Shown piece after piece: positions 19,810 through 30,223 of a stretch of 64,000 bases of DNA (positions within the stretch are counted from its first letter, which is position 1; each line of letters opens with the position of its first letter). The stretch is from positions 310,001-374,000 of the forward strand of contig NZ_CP009253.1 of NCBI RefSeq assembly GCF_001280225.1. The letters are read 5' to 3'. The notes under the pieces were generated by a model, which was given only the letters and a program-made list of their open reading frames with translations, did no database searches and was not told where the DNA came from. The translations under genes and the position numbers were made by a program. This DNA comes from Buchnera aphidicola (Aphis glycines). Lineage in GTDB: Bacteria; Pseudomonadota; Gammaproteobacteria; Enterobacterales; Enterobacteriaceae.

Positions 19810-21021
19810 ATGAATATAATTAATATTCTTGTTCCAGATCTGCCAGATTCTGTAAGCGATGCAGTCATAGTAAAATGGCATAAAAAATCAGGAGAAATAG
19901 TATATTGTGATGAAAATATAGTTGATATTGAAACAGATAAAATAATGTTAGAGATATCTGCTCCATGTAACGGAAGATTAAATGTTATTTTAAAAGAAAA
20001 AGGATCAATTGTTAAATCAAATCAAATAATAGGCAATATAAATAAATTAAATGATACTGAAAAAAAAAAAATTAATTCAGTAATAGAAGAAAAACATATT
20101 TCTATAAAAAAGGTTGAGACTTCTCATAATAATCATATTAACTATAATGAAAATAAATTTTTCAACAATTTTTTAACACCTTCTGCTAGACGTTTTGTTA
20201 AAAGCAATAATATTGATAAAGATGCAATTACATCTAGTAAATTAAACTATACACTTAGAAAACAAGATATTGAAAAAAATATTCAAGAGAAATCTAAATT
20301 ACACAATATTAATAACAAATCAAGTCATACATATCGCGTAAAAATGACTCGATTACGTCAAAAAATAGCTGAAAGATTATTACAAACAAAAAATAATACA
20401 GCTATGCTTACTACTTTTAATGAAGTAAATATGCAGCCAATTATTTCTTTGCGAAGTAAGTATAATAAATCTTTTGAAAGAAAATATAATGTTCGCCTAG
20501 GATTTATGTCTTTTTTCGTAAAAGCAGTGGTAGAAGCATTAAAAATATTTCCTGAAATAAATGCTACTATTGATAAAACAGATATTGTCTTTTACAAAAA
20601 TTTTGATATTAGTATTGCTGTTTCAACACCAAGAGGCTTGATAACTCCGGTGTTAAGAGATGTTGATAAAATGTCAATGGCAGATATAGAAAAACAAATA
20701 AAAGAATTTTGCATAAAAAGCTTAGAAAACAAAATAAAACTAGAAGAATTAATTGGTGGAAATTTTACTATAACTAATGGAGGAATTTTTGGATCTTTAA
20801 TGTCGACACCTATAATAAATCCACCTCAAACTGCTATATTAGGCATGCATGCTATTAAAGATCGTCCAATGGCAGTAGATAAAGAAATTAAAATCCTTCC
20901 AATGATGTATTTAGCATTGTCTTATGATCATCGTTTAATTGATGGAAAAGAATCTGTTAGTTTTTTAAACACTATAAAAAATATATTAGAAGATTTTAAT
21001 CGTATTTTAATTAACATTTAA
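19810..21021 (+). CDS. sucB: 2-oxoglutarate dehydrogenase E2 (dihydrolipoyl succinyltransferase)
   Basis: SucB is the E2 core that carries the lipoyl group and transfers succinyl to CoA. The 403 residues (E. coli 405) have a lipoyl domain with the modified lysine in [11 protein letters not shown], a variable linker, a short peripheral-subunit-binding domain ([13 protein letters not shown]), and the catalytic acyltransferase domain ending with the histidine motif [11 protein letters not shown]. The linker contains an uninterrupted run of 12 A (20060-20071) that is in frame here but is a likely slippage site. A long inverted repeat after the stop probably terminates the sucAB transcript. Confidence 0.97.
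   Translation: MNIINILVPDLPDSVSDAVIVKWHKKSGEIVYCDENIVDIETDKIMLEISAPCNGRLNVILKEKGSIVKSNQIIGNINKLNDTEKKKINSVIEEKHISIKKVETSHNNHINYNENKFFNNFLTPSARRFVKSNNIDKDAITSSKLNYTLRKQDIEKNIQEKSKLHNINNKSSHTYRVKMTRLRQKIAERLLQTKNNTAMLTTFNEVNMQPIISLRSKYNKSFERKYNVRLGFMSFFVKAVVEALKIFPEINATIDKTDIVFYKNFDISIAVSTPRGLITPVLRDVDKMSMADIEKQIKEFCIKSLENKIKLEELIGGNFTITNGGIFGSLMSTPIINPPQTAILGMHAIKDRPMAVDKEIKILPMMYLALSYDHRLIDGKESVSFLNTIKNILEDFNRILINI
20060..20071 (+). repeat. In-frame A12 homopolymer in the sucB linker
   Basis: Twelve consecutive A residues encode the lysines of the TEKKKKINS linker segment. The reading frame is intact. It is the longest poly(A) run I found inside an unbroken gene in this window, and slightly longer than the runs at which glpF and tsaB are broken. 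Confidence 0.9.
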
Positions 21022-21052
21022 AAACAAATTTAAATAATTTTTTCATGTATAT

Positions 21053-21091
21053 TAAAAGTACAGTATTTATAGATAATAATCTGTACTTTTA
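21053..21091 (+). terminator. Stem-loop downstream of sucB
   Basis: An 11-bp perfect inverted repeat (TAAAAGTACAG at 21053-21063, CTGTACTTTTA at 21081-21091) flanks a 17-base loop, 31 bases after the sucB stop. The right arm ends in a short T-run, as in an intrinsic terminator. It probably separates sucAB from gpmA. Confidence 0.6.
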
Positions 21092-21264
21092 TTAATATAT
21101 GTATAAATTATATTGAATTTTACATATAATCTTCAACATTGTAATATCATAACCGTATGTATAACAACATTTTATTCTAAAGAAATAATGACAGAATATA
21201 AAAAATTGATTAAAATATTTTCAAAAAATGTATATCTCACTTACATAATATCGAGAATATAATT

Positions 21265-21954
21265 ATGAATAAAGTAGTGTTGATTAGACATGGTGAAAGT
21301 CAGTGGAACCAGCTAAACAAATTCACTGGATGGCATGATGTAGAGCTGAGTCAAAATGGAAAACATGAAGCTAAAAATACAGGTTTGCTATTAAAAAAAG
21401 AAAAATTTTTTTTTGATTACTCGCATACTTCTATGTTAAAAAGGGCAATATATACATTACAATATATTTTAAAAGAATTAAACCAACCTTGGTTATCAGT
21501 ACAAAAATCATGGCGTTTAAATGAAAGACACTACGGTGCGTTAGAAGGATATAATAAAGATGAAATAATTAAAAAATATGGACATGAACAAGTTCTTTTA
21601 TGGCGGCGTAGCTTTAATATCTGCCCTCCCATGATTAATATAGAAGATAAACGATTTCCAGGTTATGATATACGTTACTCTAATATTGATGTGAATAAAC
21701 TTCCTAAAGGGGAAAGTTTAGAATTAACTATACAAAGAGTCATTCCTTATTGGAAAAAATTTATTTATCCGCAATTAAAACAAAGAAAAAAAATACTCAT
21801 TGTAGCACATGGAAATTCGTTACGAGCATTAATGCAATATTTAAATAAAATTGATACAGAAAAAATCATAGAATTAGAAATTCCAACCGCAGTTCCAATT
21901 ATTTTAGAATTCAATGAAAAACAAATTCCTATTAAATGGTATTATTTAAAATAA
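21265..21954 (+). CDS. gpmA: 2,3-bisphosphoglycerate-dependent phosphoglycerate mutase
   Basis: GpmA interconverts 3- and 2-phosphoglycerate in glycolysis. The 229 residues compare with 250 in E. coli; the missing part is the mobile C-terminal tail, the protein ending just after the WYYLK position. Active-site features are the phosphohistidine loop RHGESQWN at the N-terminus, [16 protein letters not shown], and the second histidine in [15 protein letters not shown] ribosome site precedes ATG 21265. The shortened tail may affect phosphohistidine stability, but the catalytic core is complete. Confidence 0.97.
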   Translation: MNKVVLIRHGESQWNQLNKFTGWHDVELSQNGKHEAKNTGLLLKKEKFFFDYSHTSMLKRAIYTLQYILKELNQPWLSVQKSWRLNERHYGALEGYNKDEIIKKYGHEQVLLWRRSFNICPPMINIEDKRFPGYDIRYSNIDVNKLPKGESLELTIQRVIPYWKKFIYPQLKQRKKILIVAHGNSLRALMQYLNKIDTEKIIELEIPTAVPIILEFNEKQIPIKWYYLK

Positions 21955-22193
21955 ATTATTTAGACATATTTTCTATTTAAAATCAATATATATTAGTATT
22001 TTATCGCTCATTTCAATAAGGGCAGGTACAATTTTGATAAGATATACGTATTTTAATTATATAATTATAGCGAGTTAAAATTTTTTATTTTTTTAATTCC
22101 AATATAAAATTTACATCTAATTAACAATATAAAAGCATATTTTGTATTAAAGATAGAAAATAATTTTTTATAGTAGTTAAAAACGAGATAATC

Positions 22194-23156
22194 ATGATTA
22201 AAAGAATTGGAGTATTAACCAGCGGTGGAGATGCTCCTGGAATGAATGCCGCAATTAGGGGAGTAGTCAGAACAGCACTTAGTGAAAAATTAGAAGTATT
22301 TGGAGTTTACGACGGGTATCTAGGATTGTATCAAAATCGAATAATTAAATTAGATAGATATAGCGTATCAGATATGATTAATAAAGGTGGAACATTTCTT
22401 GGTTCTGCTAGATTTCCTGATTTTTGTAAAAATAAAATAAGAAATATTGCGATCAATAATCTTAAACAAAGGAAAATAGATGCACTTATTGTTATTGGTG
22501 GAGATGGATCTTATATAGGTGCGCAAAAGCTTACAAAAATGGGTCTGCCATGCATTAGTATCCCTGGAACTATAGATAATGATGTAGCAGGAACTGATTA
22601 TACCATTGGTTATTTTACTGCTTTAGAAACAGTTGTTGAAGCCATTGATAGATTGAGAGATACTTCGTCTTCTCATCAACGTATTTCTATTGTAGAAGTT
22701 ATGGGAAGATCTTGTGGTGATTTAACTTTATCCGCTGCGATTGCAGGCGGGTGTGAGTTTATTGTTCTTCCTGAAAGTAAATATACTAAAGAAGAGCTAG
22801 TTTTAGAAATAAAAGCAGGCATTAAAAAGGGAAAAAAACACGCAATAGTTGCAATTACAGAATATATATGTGATGTAGAGGATTTAGCTAAATATATTGA
22901 AAATGAAACTAAACGTGAAACACGAGCTACTATATTAGGTCATATTCAAAGAGGAGGAGCTCCGGTTGCATACGATCGTATACTTGCTTCTAGGATGGGC
23001 GCTTATTCTGTAGAGCTTTTAATTAAAGGTTATCAAGGTAAATGTGTCGGTGTTCAAAATGAAAAGATGGTTTTTAATGACATAACAAATGCTTTAAAAA
23101 ATATGAAACATTCTTTTAAAAAAGATTGGTTAATTACTGCTAAAAAACTTTATTAA
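22194..23156 (+). CDS. pfkA: ATP-dependent 6-phosphofructokinase
   Basis: PfkA phosphorylates fructose 6-phosphate, committing carbon to glycolysis. The 320 residues equal E. coli PfkA. The ATP site [15 protein letters not shown], the GGDGSYIGA loop, the catalytic aspartate in [27 protein letters not shown] and the effector-region [15 protein letters not shown] are all present. A CGAGAT ribosome site precedes the ATG. It is followed by an unusually GC-rich hairpin and then by frameshifted glpF on the same strand. Confidence 0.98.
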   Translation: MIKRIGVLTSGGDAPGMNAAIRGVVRTALSEKLEVFGVYDGYLGLYQNRIIKLDRYSVSDMINKGGTFLGSARFPDFCKNKIRNIAINNLKQRKIDALIVIGGDGSYIGAQKLTKMGLPCISIPGTIDNDVAGTDYTIGYFTALETVVEAIDRLRDTSSSHQRISIVEVMGRSCGDLTLSAAIAGGCEFIVLPESKYTKEELVLEIKAGIKKGKKHAIVAITEYICDVEDLAKYIENETKRETRATILGHIQRGGAPVAYDRILASRMGAYSVELLIKGYQGKCVGVQNEKMVFNDITNALKNMKHSFKKDWLITAKKLY

Positions 23157-23165
23157 TGCAAAATT

Positions 23166-23186
23166 AGTGCCGGTTTTCCCGGCGCT
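23166..23186 (+). terminator. GC-rich terminator-like hairpin after pfkA
   Basis: AGTGCCGG (23166-23173) pairs with CCGGCGCT (23179-23186), one pair being a T-G wobble, around a five-base loop. It starts ten bases after the pfkA stop. The stem is strikingly GC-rich for this genome, suggesting selection. It is followed by CTAAATTTTC rather than a long T-run. It is the most likely pfkA transcript end. Confidence 0.75.
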
Positions 23187-23253
23187 CTAAATTTTCATTA
23201 AATTATTTAATTATAAAATAATTTTACAATAAAATTGTATAGGTCTTTGAGAA

Positions 23254-24040
23254 ATGAATATATGTAGTAGAAAAAATATATTTCAACAATGTATTTTTGA
23301 GTTTTTAGGAACAGGTTTGATAATATTTTTTGGAACAGGATTTCTAACGGCGTCAAAACTAACAAATTTTTATCTTAGTCAATATGAAATGAGTTTTATT
23401 TGGGGTTGCGCAGTATCTTTTTCGATTTATTTGAGTATTGCAATATCTGGAGCTCATTTAAATCCAGCTATTACGATTTGTTTTTGGTTGTTCTATAAAT
23501 TTAATAAACAAAAAGTATTACCATATATTATCTCACAAATTTCTGGTACTTTTTTTTTTAATGTTAATATATTATATATATCACAAAATATTTATATTGT
23601 TCGAAAGACAACATCATATTGTTCGAGGAACTCAAGAGAGCCTTCAATTAGCTTCAATTTTTTGCGTTTATCCTCAAAAAAATTGTATATTTATACGTGA
23701 ATTTACAATGAATATAATCATTGCGATAATTTTTATTATTATACTTATGAAAATTAATGATAAAAAATTGTTTTTTGTTATTAAATCAAAATTTCATCCA
23801 TGCTTAATAGGAATATTAATTGCAATTATTAATATATCTTTAGGTTCTAAAAATAATATTACTTTAAATCCAGCGCATGATTTAGGTGCTAGAATATTTT
23901 TAAGCTTAATAGGATGGGGTAAAGTAGCTTTTACTGGTTCAAACAATAGTTATTTTCCATATTTTTTAATACCTATAATTTCATCTATATTTGGTATTAA
24001 TTTAGGCGGATGGATATATAAAAAATTTATAAAAAATTAA
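23254..24040 (+). pseudogene. glpF: Glycerol facilitator GlpF, frameshifted at a T10 tract
   Basis: GlpF is an aquaglyceroporin that lets glycerol and small polyols cross the inner membrane. The first frame (from ATG 23254) covers the first half, with EFLGTGLIIFFG and the first NPA box in SGAHLNPAITI. It then loses homology at a run of ten T (23550-23559). Dropping one T gives a continuous 261-residue protein (E. coli 281) that continues through RQHHIVRG to the second NPA box and AFTG. That box reads LNPAHD: the selectivity-filter arginine of NPARD is histidine, and the filter phenylalanine six residues earlier aligns with isoleucine. The gene is either dying or rescued by transcriptional slippage with an altered pore. 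Confidence 0.85.
23550..23559 (+). repeat. T10 homopolymer at the glpF frameshift
   Basis: Ten consecutive T residues lie exactly where homology to GlpF passes from one frame to the other. Nine T would restore the full open frame. RNA polymerase slippage at such tracts is documented in insect endosymbionts, and sequencing error at the same place cannot be excluded from sequence alone. Confidence 0.85.
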
Positions 24041-24041
24041 A

Positions 24042-24812
24042 TTATTTGCATAAAATTTCATTTGACACTTTAATAATTTCTAAAAATTCTTTGCAATCTA
24101 AAGAAGCACTACCAACGAGTAATCCATCAATACTAGATTTTTCAAGAAAACTTTTAGCATTTTTAGCATTAATAGAACCACCGTATTGAATAATTATTTC
24201 TTCTAAATTATTCGAACTATATTGATTAATATAGTCTTTTATAAATTGATGTATTGATTCTACATATTCAGGATCTGCTGATAAACCTGTGCCAATAGCC
24301 CAAATAGGTTCATATGCTATTATTGAATTTACAAATGCTTTTTCACCAAAAAATTCAAAGATGATATCTAATTGATTTTTTATAATTTCTTCAGTTTTAT
24401 TGTTTCTTTTTTCATCTTCACTTTCTCCGATACATAAAATAGGAATTAAATATGAGTTTTTAATTAAACCAAATTTTTTTGCAATTAATTTATTATTCTC
24501 ATTATGAAATAAACGTCTTTCGGAATGACCAACAATAACATATTTTACACCAATATCTTTTAGCATTAATATAGATGTTTCTCCTGTAAAAGCACCTTGC
24601 TTATGTATATCTACATCTTGCGCACCAAGAAAAATATTTAAATTATTTATTTTTTTATATATTCTCTCAAGATATATTGTTGGAGGTGCAATTATAACAG
24701 TATTATATTTTAAATAAGATGATATATTTAATTGTAAATTTTTTAAAAAAATAGAAATATTTTTGATATTACTATTAAGTTTCCAATTTGCTATAATAAT
24801 TTTCTTTTTCAT
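24042..24812 (-). CDS. tpiA: Triosephosphate isomerase
   Basis: TpiA interconverts dihydroxyacetone phosphate and glyceraldehyde 3-phosphate. I start at ATG 24812 (256 residues; E. coli 255), where homology begins with KIIIANWKLNSN; an upstream in-frame ATG adds 13 unrelated residues. Active-site parts are the lysine in NWKLN, the catalytic histidine in VGHSERR, the catalytic glutamate in AYEPIWAIGTG, and the phosphate loops IQYGGSI and GLLVGSAS. Its 3' end is one base from the glpF frame on the opposite strand, so the two converge without a terminator. Confidence 0.97.
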   Translation of the reverse strand: MKKKIIIANWKLNSNIKNISIFLKNLQLNISSYLKYNTVIIAPPTIYLERIYKKINNLNIFLGAQDVDIHKQGAFTGETSILMLKDIGVKYVIVGHSERRLFHNENNKLIAKKFGLIKNSYLIPILCIGESEDEKRNNKTEEIIKNQLDIIFEFFGEKAFVNSIIAYEPIWAIGTGLSADPEYVESIHQFIKDYINQYSSNNLEEIIIQYGGSINAKNAKSFLEKSSIDGLLVGSASLDCKEFLEIIKVSNEILCK

Positions 24813-24853
24813 TTTAATTTTCTTTAATAATATTTTAATAAAATAGTTCAATA

Positions 24854-24895
24854 TAGAAACTAAGCTTTTTATTAAATATATTTACTTAGTTTCTA
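24854..24895 (-). terminator. Stem-loop between ihfB and tpiA
   Basis: An 11-bp perfect inverted repeat (TAGAAACTAAG at 24854-24864, CTTAGTTTCTA at 24885-24895) has a 20-base loop. It lies 20 bases after the ihfB stop, reading the minus strand, and upstream of tpiA. It is best explained as the end of the serS-ihfB transcript, or as a processing hairpin before tpiA. Confidence 0.55.
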
Positions 24896-24915
24896 GAATA
24901 GAATTTTAAGATATG

Positions 24916-25200
24916 TTATTTGTATATGTTAGCTCGATCACGCAATTGTTTCCCTGCTTTAAAGTAAGGTACATATTTTGCACTCAACTCGACTAATTCT
25001 CCAGTTTTAGGGTTTCGACCTATACGAGCATCTCGATAATGCAATGAAAAACTTCCAAATCCTCGAATTTCAATTCGTTTTCCATTAGCTAATGCAAGAG
25101 ACATATATTCTAAAAGTTCTTTTATAGCAAGCTCTATTGTTTGATTTTCAATATGAATTTTTTTTTTAGCAATTTTCTCGAACAATTCTGACTTTGTCAT
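24916..25200 (-). CDS. ihfB: Integration host factor subunit beta
   Basis: IhfB is the beta chain of IHF, a sequence-specific DNA-bending nucleoid protein that works as a heterodimer with IhfA. I start at ATG 25200, which has an AGAGGATAT ribosome site and gives 94 residues as in E. coli. The HU/IHF fold is obvious: [25 protein letters not shown], and the DNA-intercalating arm [12 protein letters not shown], ending in LRDRANIY. The longer in-frame start would add eight residues without homology. It follows rpsA by 79 bases, as in enterobacteria. Confidence 0.96.
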   Translation of the reverse strand: MTKSELFEKIAKKKIHIENQTIELAIKELLEYMSLALANGKRIEIRGFGSFSLHYRDARIGRNPKTGELVELSAKYVPYFKAGKQLRDRANIYK

Positions 25201-25279
25201 ATATCCTCTATTTGAAAAATTCATTTGCTTTAAACAGTTTTAACAATAAATATAAAAAATATCGTTCATTTTTATATAA

Positions 25280-26956
25280 TTATTCAGTATTTTGAGCGGC
25301 TTTAAAAGCTTCTGCCATTACATTAGAAAACCTTTCATCTTTTTGTTTGTTGTTTAATTTATTTTTTATATCTTTTTTATCATTATTTTCATTTATAACA
25401 TGAATATTTAAATTAATACTCCTATTTTTTCGATCAAAACTAGAGATTTTTACTGAAATATTATCATTAATTTTAAACATTGTTATAAATTTTTCATATT
25501 CTATAGAGGCATCAGAAAATTTGATATTTCCATCTATACCTTCTGATAAATTAATAATAACTTGTTTATTATCAAAAGATTTAATCTTACCAAAAATTAT
25601 AGTATTTTTTTTGTAATTTGAAATATAAGTATTAAAAGGATCTTCTTCTAATTGTTTTATACCTAATGATATACGCTCTCTTTCTGCATCCACTTGCAAT
25701 ACTACTGCTGAAATTTCATCGCCTTTTTTATAATTTTTAACTGCTTCTTCACCACTAATTTTCCAAGAGATATCAGACAAATGAACTAACCCATCAATAC
25801 CTCCTTTTAAGCCGATAAAAATACCGAAATCTGTAATAGATTTAATTTTTCCCGCAACATGCATTCCTTTTTTATGCGTTTCAGAAAATTCTTGCCATGG
25901 ATTAATTTTGCACTGTTTTAATCCAAGTGAAATACGACGACGATCTTCATCGATATCTAAAACAATAACATCTACTATGTCATTAACAGCTACTACTTTA
26001 GTAGGATGAATATTTTTGTTAGTCCAATCCATTTCTGAAACATGAACTAACCCTTCTACCCCTTCTTCAATTTCAACAAAGCAACCATAATCTGTAAGAT
26101 TAGTTACACGGCCACTTAATTTAATTCCTTCAGGATAACGTTTTGAAATCGCTATCCATGGGTCTTCTCCTAATTGTTTCAACCCCAGAGATACACGTGT
26201 TTTTTCTTTATCAAATTTAAGAATTTTAACATTGATTTCATCACCAACATTAACTATCTCACTAGGATGCTTGACTCTCTTCCAAGCCATATCTGTAATA
26301 TGTAATAATCCGTCTACACCACCTAAATCTACAAATGCTCCATAATCTGTAAGATTTTTTACAATTCCTTTAATTTTTATACCTTCTTGTAAATTGGAAA
26401 GCAATTGATTTCTTTCAGCGCTATTTTCTGATTCAATAACAGCTCTACGCGAAACAACTACATTATTTCTTTTTTGATCTAACTTTATTACTTTAAATTC
26501 CAACTCTTTACCTTCAAGATGAATGGTTTCTCTAATAGGTCGAATATCAACTAAAGAACCAGGCAAAAATGCACGTATTTCGTTTAGTTCAACAGTAAAT
26601 CCACCTTTCACTTTTCCATTAATTATACCAGTTACTGTTTTTGATGTTTCATGTGCTTGTTCTAAAACTAACCATGCTTCATGTCTTTTTGCTTTTTCAC
26701 GCGATAAAAGTGTCTCTCCAAATCCATCTTCAATAGCGTCTAAAGCAACATCAACATAATCACCAACTTTTACATCAATCAATCCCTGAGAATTTTTAAA
26801 CTGCTCCAATGGAATTGCAGATTCAGATTTAAGACCAGCGTCGACTAAAATTATATCTTTTTCTATAGAAACAATAACCCCCCGAATAATAGAACCGGGA
26901 CGTGTTTTGATTTCTTTTAGTGATTCTTCGAATAATTGAGCAAAAGATTCATTCAT
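25280..26956 (-). CDS. rpsA: 30S ribosomal protein S1
   Basis: S1 binds mRNA on the 30S subunit and is needed to initiate on structured or weakly Shine-Dalgarno mRNAs. I start at ATG 26956 ([13 protein letters not shown]), giving 558 residues (E. coli 557) with six S1 OB-fold repeats, for example [28 protein letters not shown] and [12 protein letters not shown]. The C-terminal MAEAFKAAQ tail is kept. The sixth repeat is the most diverged. There is no Shine-Dalgarno sequence before the start, which matches the autoregulated, SD-less rpsA leader known in E. coli. Confidence 0.97.
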   Translation of the reverse strand: MNESFAQLFEESLKEIKTRPGSIIRGVIVSIEKDIILVDAGLKSESAIPLEQFKNSQGLIDVKVGDYVDVALDAIEDGFGETLLSREKAKRHEAWLVLEQAHETSKTVTGIINGKVKGGFTVELNEIRAFLPGSLVDIRPIRETIHLEGKELEFKVIKLDQKRNNVVVSRRAVIESENSAERNQLLSNLQEGIKIKGIVKNLTDYGAFVDLGGVDGLLHITDMAWKRVKHPSEIVNVGDEINVKILKFDKEKTRVSLGLKQLGEDPWIAISKRYPEGIKLSGRVTNLTDYGCFVEIEEGVEGLVHVSEMDWTNKNIHPTKVVAVNDIVDVIVLDIDEDRRRISLGLKQCKINPWQEFSETHKKGMHVAGKIKSITDFGIFIGLKGGIDGLVHLSDISWKISGEEAVKNYKKGDEISAVVLQVDAERERISLGIKQLEEDPFNTYISNYKKNTIIFGKIKSFDNKQVIINLSEGIDGNIKFSDASIEYEKFITMFKINDNISVKISSFDRKNRSINLNIHVINENNDKKDIKNKLNNKQKDERFSNVMAEAFKAAQNTE

Positions 26957-27073
26957 ATTAATAATATTAATCAATTTTCATTAATGTTCATTTTAACTTC
27001 ATGCTAAAATGAGCTTGTTTTATATATCTTATAACAATCCTTGTTATAGGAATGGAAATTTTAAATTTTTATA

Positions 27074-27721
27074 TTATATATTTATTTTTTTTTTGATTTC
27101 TTTCATGGAGCGTTCGATTACTTCAGAAAGTGTCATATTAGTAGAATCTAATATTATAGCATCTTTTGACGGGTATAAAGGAGAAATTAATCGATTTTGA
27201 TCGCGTTCATCGCGAATTTTTAATTGTTCAAGTGATTTTTTATAATTAGTACATAATCCCATATTTTTAAATTCTTTCATTCTTCTATCAACGCGAGTAG
27301 ATAAATTAGCTTTTAAAAAAAATTTAATAATAGCATCAGGGAATACTACAGTTCCCATATCTCTACCTTCTGCTATTAAACCAGGTTTTTTTCGAAAACA
27401 TCTTTGCTTATAAAGTAAAATTTTTCGAGTTTCAGAAAAAGTAGCTAACTTAGACGCAGTTTCTCCAACTATTTGTAATTGACTTATTTGAGAAATTTTA
27501 TTTTTTTTTAATAAAGAAAAATCTAAATTTTTTAAAAAAGCAATTATATTTTTTTCAAAAATAGGAATACTACTTTCTAAGATTAAAATTGCTAATAATC
27601 TGTATATTAAACCAGATTCTAAAACATACCAATTCAATTTTTTTGCTACTATATTGCATACAGTAGTTTTTCCAGAGGCACTTGGTCCGTCAATTGTAAT
27701 TACAGGGATATTATTATTCAT
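27074..27721 (-). CDS. cmk: Cytidylate kinase
   Basis: Cmk phosphorylates CMP and dCMP to the diphosphates. I start at ATG 27721, giving 215 residues (E. coli 227); homology begins at IPVITIDGPSASGKTT, the P-loop. Other conserved parts are the LESGLIYRLLA CMP site, LIAEGRDMGTVVFPDA, the LID-region arginines in RDERDQNRLISPLYP, and AIILDSTNMT. The middle section between the NMP-binding domain and GRDMG is shorter and lysine-rich. It sits between aroA and rpsA, as in E. coli. Confidence 0.96.
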   Translation of the reverse strand: MNNNIPVITIDGPSASGKTTVCNIVAKKLNWYVLESGLIYRLLAILILESSIPIFEKNIIAFLKNLDFSLLKKNKISQISQLQIVGETASKLATFSETRKILLYKQRCFRKKPGLIAEGRDMGTVVFPDAIIKFFLKANLSTRVDRRMKEFKNMGLCTNYKKSLEQLKIRDERDQNRLISPLYPSKDAIILDSTNMTLSEVIERSMKEIKKKINI

Positions 27722-27784
27722 ATTTTTATTATAAAATGTTTCCAACAAAAAAATTGCTTTTTAAAACGTTAAAATATTATTAAA

Positions 27785-29068
27785 TTAATTTTTACAAATA
27801 GTTGAAAAATCTTCAAAATATGTTGGATATGTTTTTACTACACAATTAGGGTTGACGATTTTCACACCTACATTAGATAAGCATAAAAGCGAAAAACACA
27901 TTGCCATGCGATGGTCATCGTATGTATTTATTTTAGCTAATTTAAATTGATTTGGAGGAGTAATAGATAAGAAATCTTTTCCCTCTTTAACAATTGCGCC
28001 AATTTTTTTTAATTCACGTGTCATAGCAGATAATCTATCTGTTTCTTTAACTCTCCAATTATATATATTTCGAATAATAGTAGTTCCATTAGAAAACAAA
28101 GCTACTATAGCAATAGTCATAGCTGCATCAGGAATATGATTCATGTCTAAATCTATTGCAGTTAATTTATTACGCGTAGAAATGATAAAAGAATCACTCC
28201 AACTGATAATTGCTCCCATCTTTTCAAGAATATCTGCAAATTTTATATCACCTTGAATGCTTTTTTTACCGATTCCCAGAACTTTAACTGATCCTCCTTT
28301 AATTGCAGAAGCCGCAAGAAAATATGAAGCTGAAGAAGCGTCTCCTTCAATCGTATAATCCCCTGGTGTTTTATATTCTTGATTTCCTGAAATATAAAAA
28401 ACAGAATAATCTTGATGCTTAATATTTATACCAAATAATTTTATTAAGTTTATTGTAATATCTATATAGGGTTTAGATACTAAATCACCTTTTATTAATA
28501 TAGTTGTATCTTTCAATGCTAGTGGAGCTATTATTAACAATGATGTTAAAAATTGACTGGAAATACTTCCATTTAAAGTAATTAAACCACCTTTAAAACC
28601 GCCTGTAGTTAAGATTGGAGGATATCCTGGGTGATTTTTATATTCAATAATAGCACCTCCTTGCTGTAAAGCCTGAACAAGATGTTTGATAGGTCTTGCG
28701 TTCATTCTATTATTTCCAGTTAACAAAACATTGTTTGTATATAAAGAAAAAACAGAAAGAAGCGGTCTAATAGCAGTACCTGCATTACCTAAAAACAATG
28801 ATATAGGATTTGAAACTTGAAATTTTGTACTGTTTCCTTCAATATGACAAGTTTTATTTTGATTCGATAGCGAATAACAAATTCCAATTTTTTTTAAAGC
28901 ACTAAGCATATGCCGAGTATCTTCACTGTCTAATAAATTATTAAGAATAGTGGTTCCGCTAGCTAATGCTGATAATAACAGAGCTCTATTTGAAATACTT
29001 TTTGACCCGGGCACATGAATCACACCATTGATATAAGATACTGGGTTTAACCTTAAAATTTTCTGCAT
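27785..29068 (-). CDS. aroA: 3-phosphoshikimate 1-carboxyvinyltransferase (EPSP synthase)
   Basis: AroA joins phosphoenolpyruvate to shikimate 3-phosphate, the sixth step toward chorismate and hence the aromatic amino acids supplied to the aphid. From ATG 29068 it has 427 residues, as in E. coli; the preceding in-frame GTG codon is an alternative start. Substrate motifs are [13 protein letters not shown], the [13 protein letters not shown] loop, [13 protein letters not shown], and [13 protein letters not shown] with [11 protein letters not shown] at the C-terminus. It is downstream of serC by 39 bases, the conserved serC-aroA pair. Confidence 0.97.
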   Translation of the reverse strand: MQKILRLNPVSYINGVIHVPGSKSISNRALLLSALASGTTILNNLLDSEDTRHMLSALKKIGICYSLSNQNKTCHIEGNSTKFQVSNPISLFLGNAGTAIRPLLSVFSLYTNNVLLTGNNRMNARPIKHLVQALQQGGAIIEYKNHPGYPPILTTGGFKGGLITLNGSISSQFLTSLLIIAPLALKDTTILIKGDLVSKPYIDITINLIKLFGINIKHQDYSVFYISGNQEYKTPGDYTIEGDASSASYFLAASAIKGGSVKVLGIGKKSIQGDIKFADILEKMGAIISWSDSFIISTRNKLTAIDLDMNHIPDAAMTIAIVALFSNGTTIIRNIYNWRVKETDRLSAMTRELKKIGAIVKEGKDFLSITPPNQFKLAKINTYDDHRMAMCFSLLCLSNVGVKIVNPNCVVKTYPTYFEDFSTICKN

Positions 29069-29107
29069 CACACATTAACACTCTTTATTGTAGAAATAAA
29101 TAATATT

Positions 29108-30193
29108 TTATCCATATTTTCGTTCAAAAAATAACATAAATTTTGCTAATTTTTTTACACCTTTAAGAGGCATAGCATTATAAATTGAAGCTCGTATACC
29201 ACCAACTATTAAATGACCTTTCAGAGCATATAAACCATTTTTTTTTGACTCTTCTAAAAATATTTTATCTAATTCCGAATCAAATAAATGAAAAACAACA
29301 TTCATCTCAGATCTATTTTTTTTATCAATATTATTAATGTAAAATTTACTATTATCAATCACTTGATATAATAAATCTGATTTTTCTTTATTTAATTGTG
29401 CAATTTTTTTAATTCCACCTTTCTTTTTCAGCCATTTAAAAACTAATCCTGATAAATACCACGAAAATGTTGGTGGTGTATTAAACATAGAATTATATTT
29501 ATAAAGGATATTGTAGTCAAAAACAGATGGGCATACTTTAGAAGCATATCCTATTAGATCTTCTCTAATAATAATAATTGTAATTCCTGAAGGACCAATA
29601 TTTTTTTGAGAACTTGCATAAATAATACCATATTTTTCAATGTCAATTGGTCGAGATAAAATAAATGATGAAAAATCTCCAATAACTATTTTATTATGGA
29701 AATCTGGTTCTTCATATAAAGATAATCCATCTATAGTTTCATTAGGACAATAATGAATATATGCAGAAAAATCACTAATATTCCATTGTGAGGGTTTTAA
29801 AAGATAAGTCTGATTATTCTTTTTTTTTCTAATTAATATATTTTTAGGATTACAATATTTTTTTGATTCTAACAATGCACAATTAGACCAATACCCACTA
29901 TTAATATAATCAGCGTTAGAAAAATTTTTTATTAAATTCATAGGAATAGCTGAAAATTGGCCTCTAGCTCCACCTTGACAAAATAATATTCTATAATTAT
30001 CAGATATATTTAATAGATCTCTTAAATCTTTTTCTGCTTCCATAATAACTTGATAAAACTCTTGAGTACGATGACTAATTTCCATAATAGAACATCTTAA
30101 ATTGTTCCAATTTTTTAATTCTTCTTGGGCTTTGCAAAGAACATCTTTAGGAAGCATAGCGGGTCCAGCGCTAAAATTATAAATTGAATTCAT
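29108..30193 (-). CDS. serC: Phosphoserine aminotransferase
   Basis: SerC is a PLP transaminase in serine synthesis (3-phosphohydroxypyruvate to phosphoserine); it also serves pyridoxal phosphate synthesis. ATG 30193 has a GGTGAGATA ribosome site and gives 361 residues (E. coli 362). It begins at [12 protein letters not shown], with [18 protein letters not shown] in the cofactor region, the PLP lysine in [14 protein letters not shown], and the C-terminal [12 protein letters not shown]. An in-frame ATG ten codons upstream is not supported. It is the second gene of the serS-serC-aroA-cmk-rpsA-ihfB series. Confidence 0.96.
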   Translation of the reverse strand: MNSIYNFSAGPAMLPKDVLCKAQEELKNWNNLRCSIMEISHRTQEFYQVIMEAEKDLRDLLNISDNYRILFCQGGARGQFSAIPMNLIKNFSNADYINSGYWSNCALLESKKYCNPKNILIRKKKNNQTYLLKPSQWNISDFSAYIHYCPNETIDGLSLYEEPDFHNKIVIGDFSSFILSRPIDIEKYGIIYASSQKNIGPSGITIIIIREDLIGYASKVCPSVFDYNILYKYNSMFNTPPTFSWYLSGLVFKWLKKKGGIKKIAQLNKEKSDLLYQVIDNSKFYINNIDKKNRSEMNVVFHLFDSELDKIFLEESKKNGLYALKGHLIVGGIRASIYNAMPLKGVKKLAKFMLFFERKYG

Positions 30194-30223
30194 TATCTCA
30201 CCAACAATTAATATTAAATACAA

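Noticed and set aside
23561-24040. Second half of glpF as a separate protein starting at ATG 23561
   Set aside because: That ATG lies just after the T10 tract, and the sequence aligns only as a continuation of GlpF; a half-channel with no signal or own ribosome site is unlikely to be a gene in its own right.
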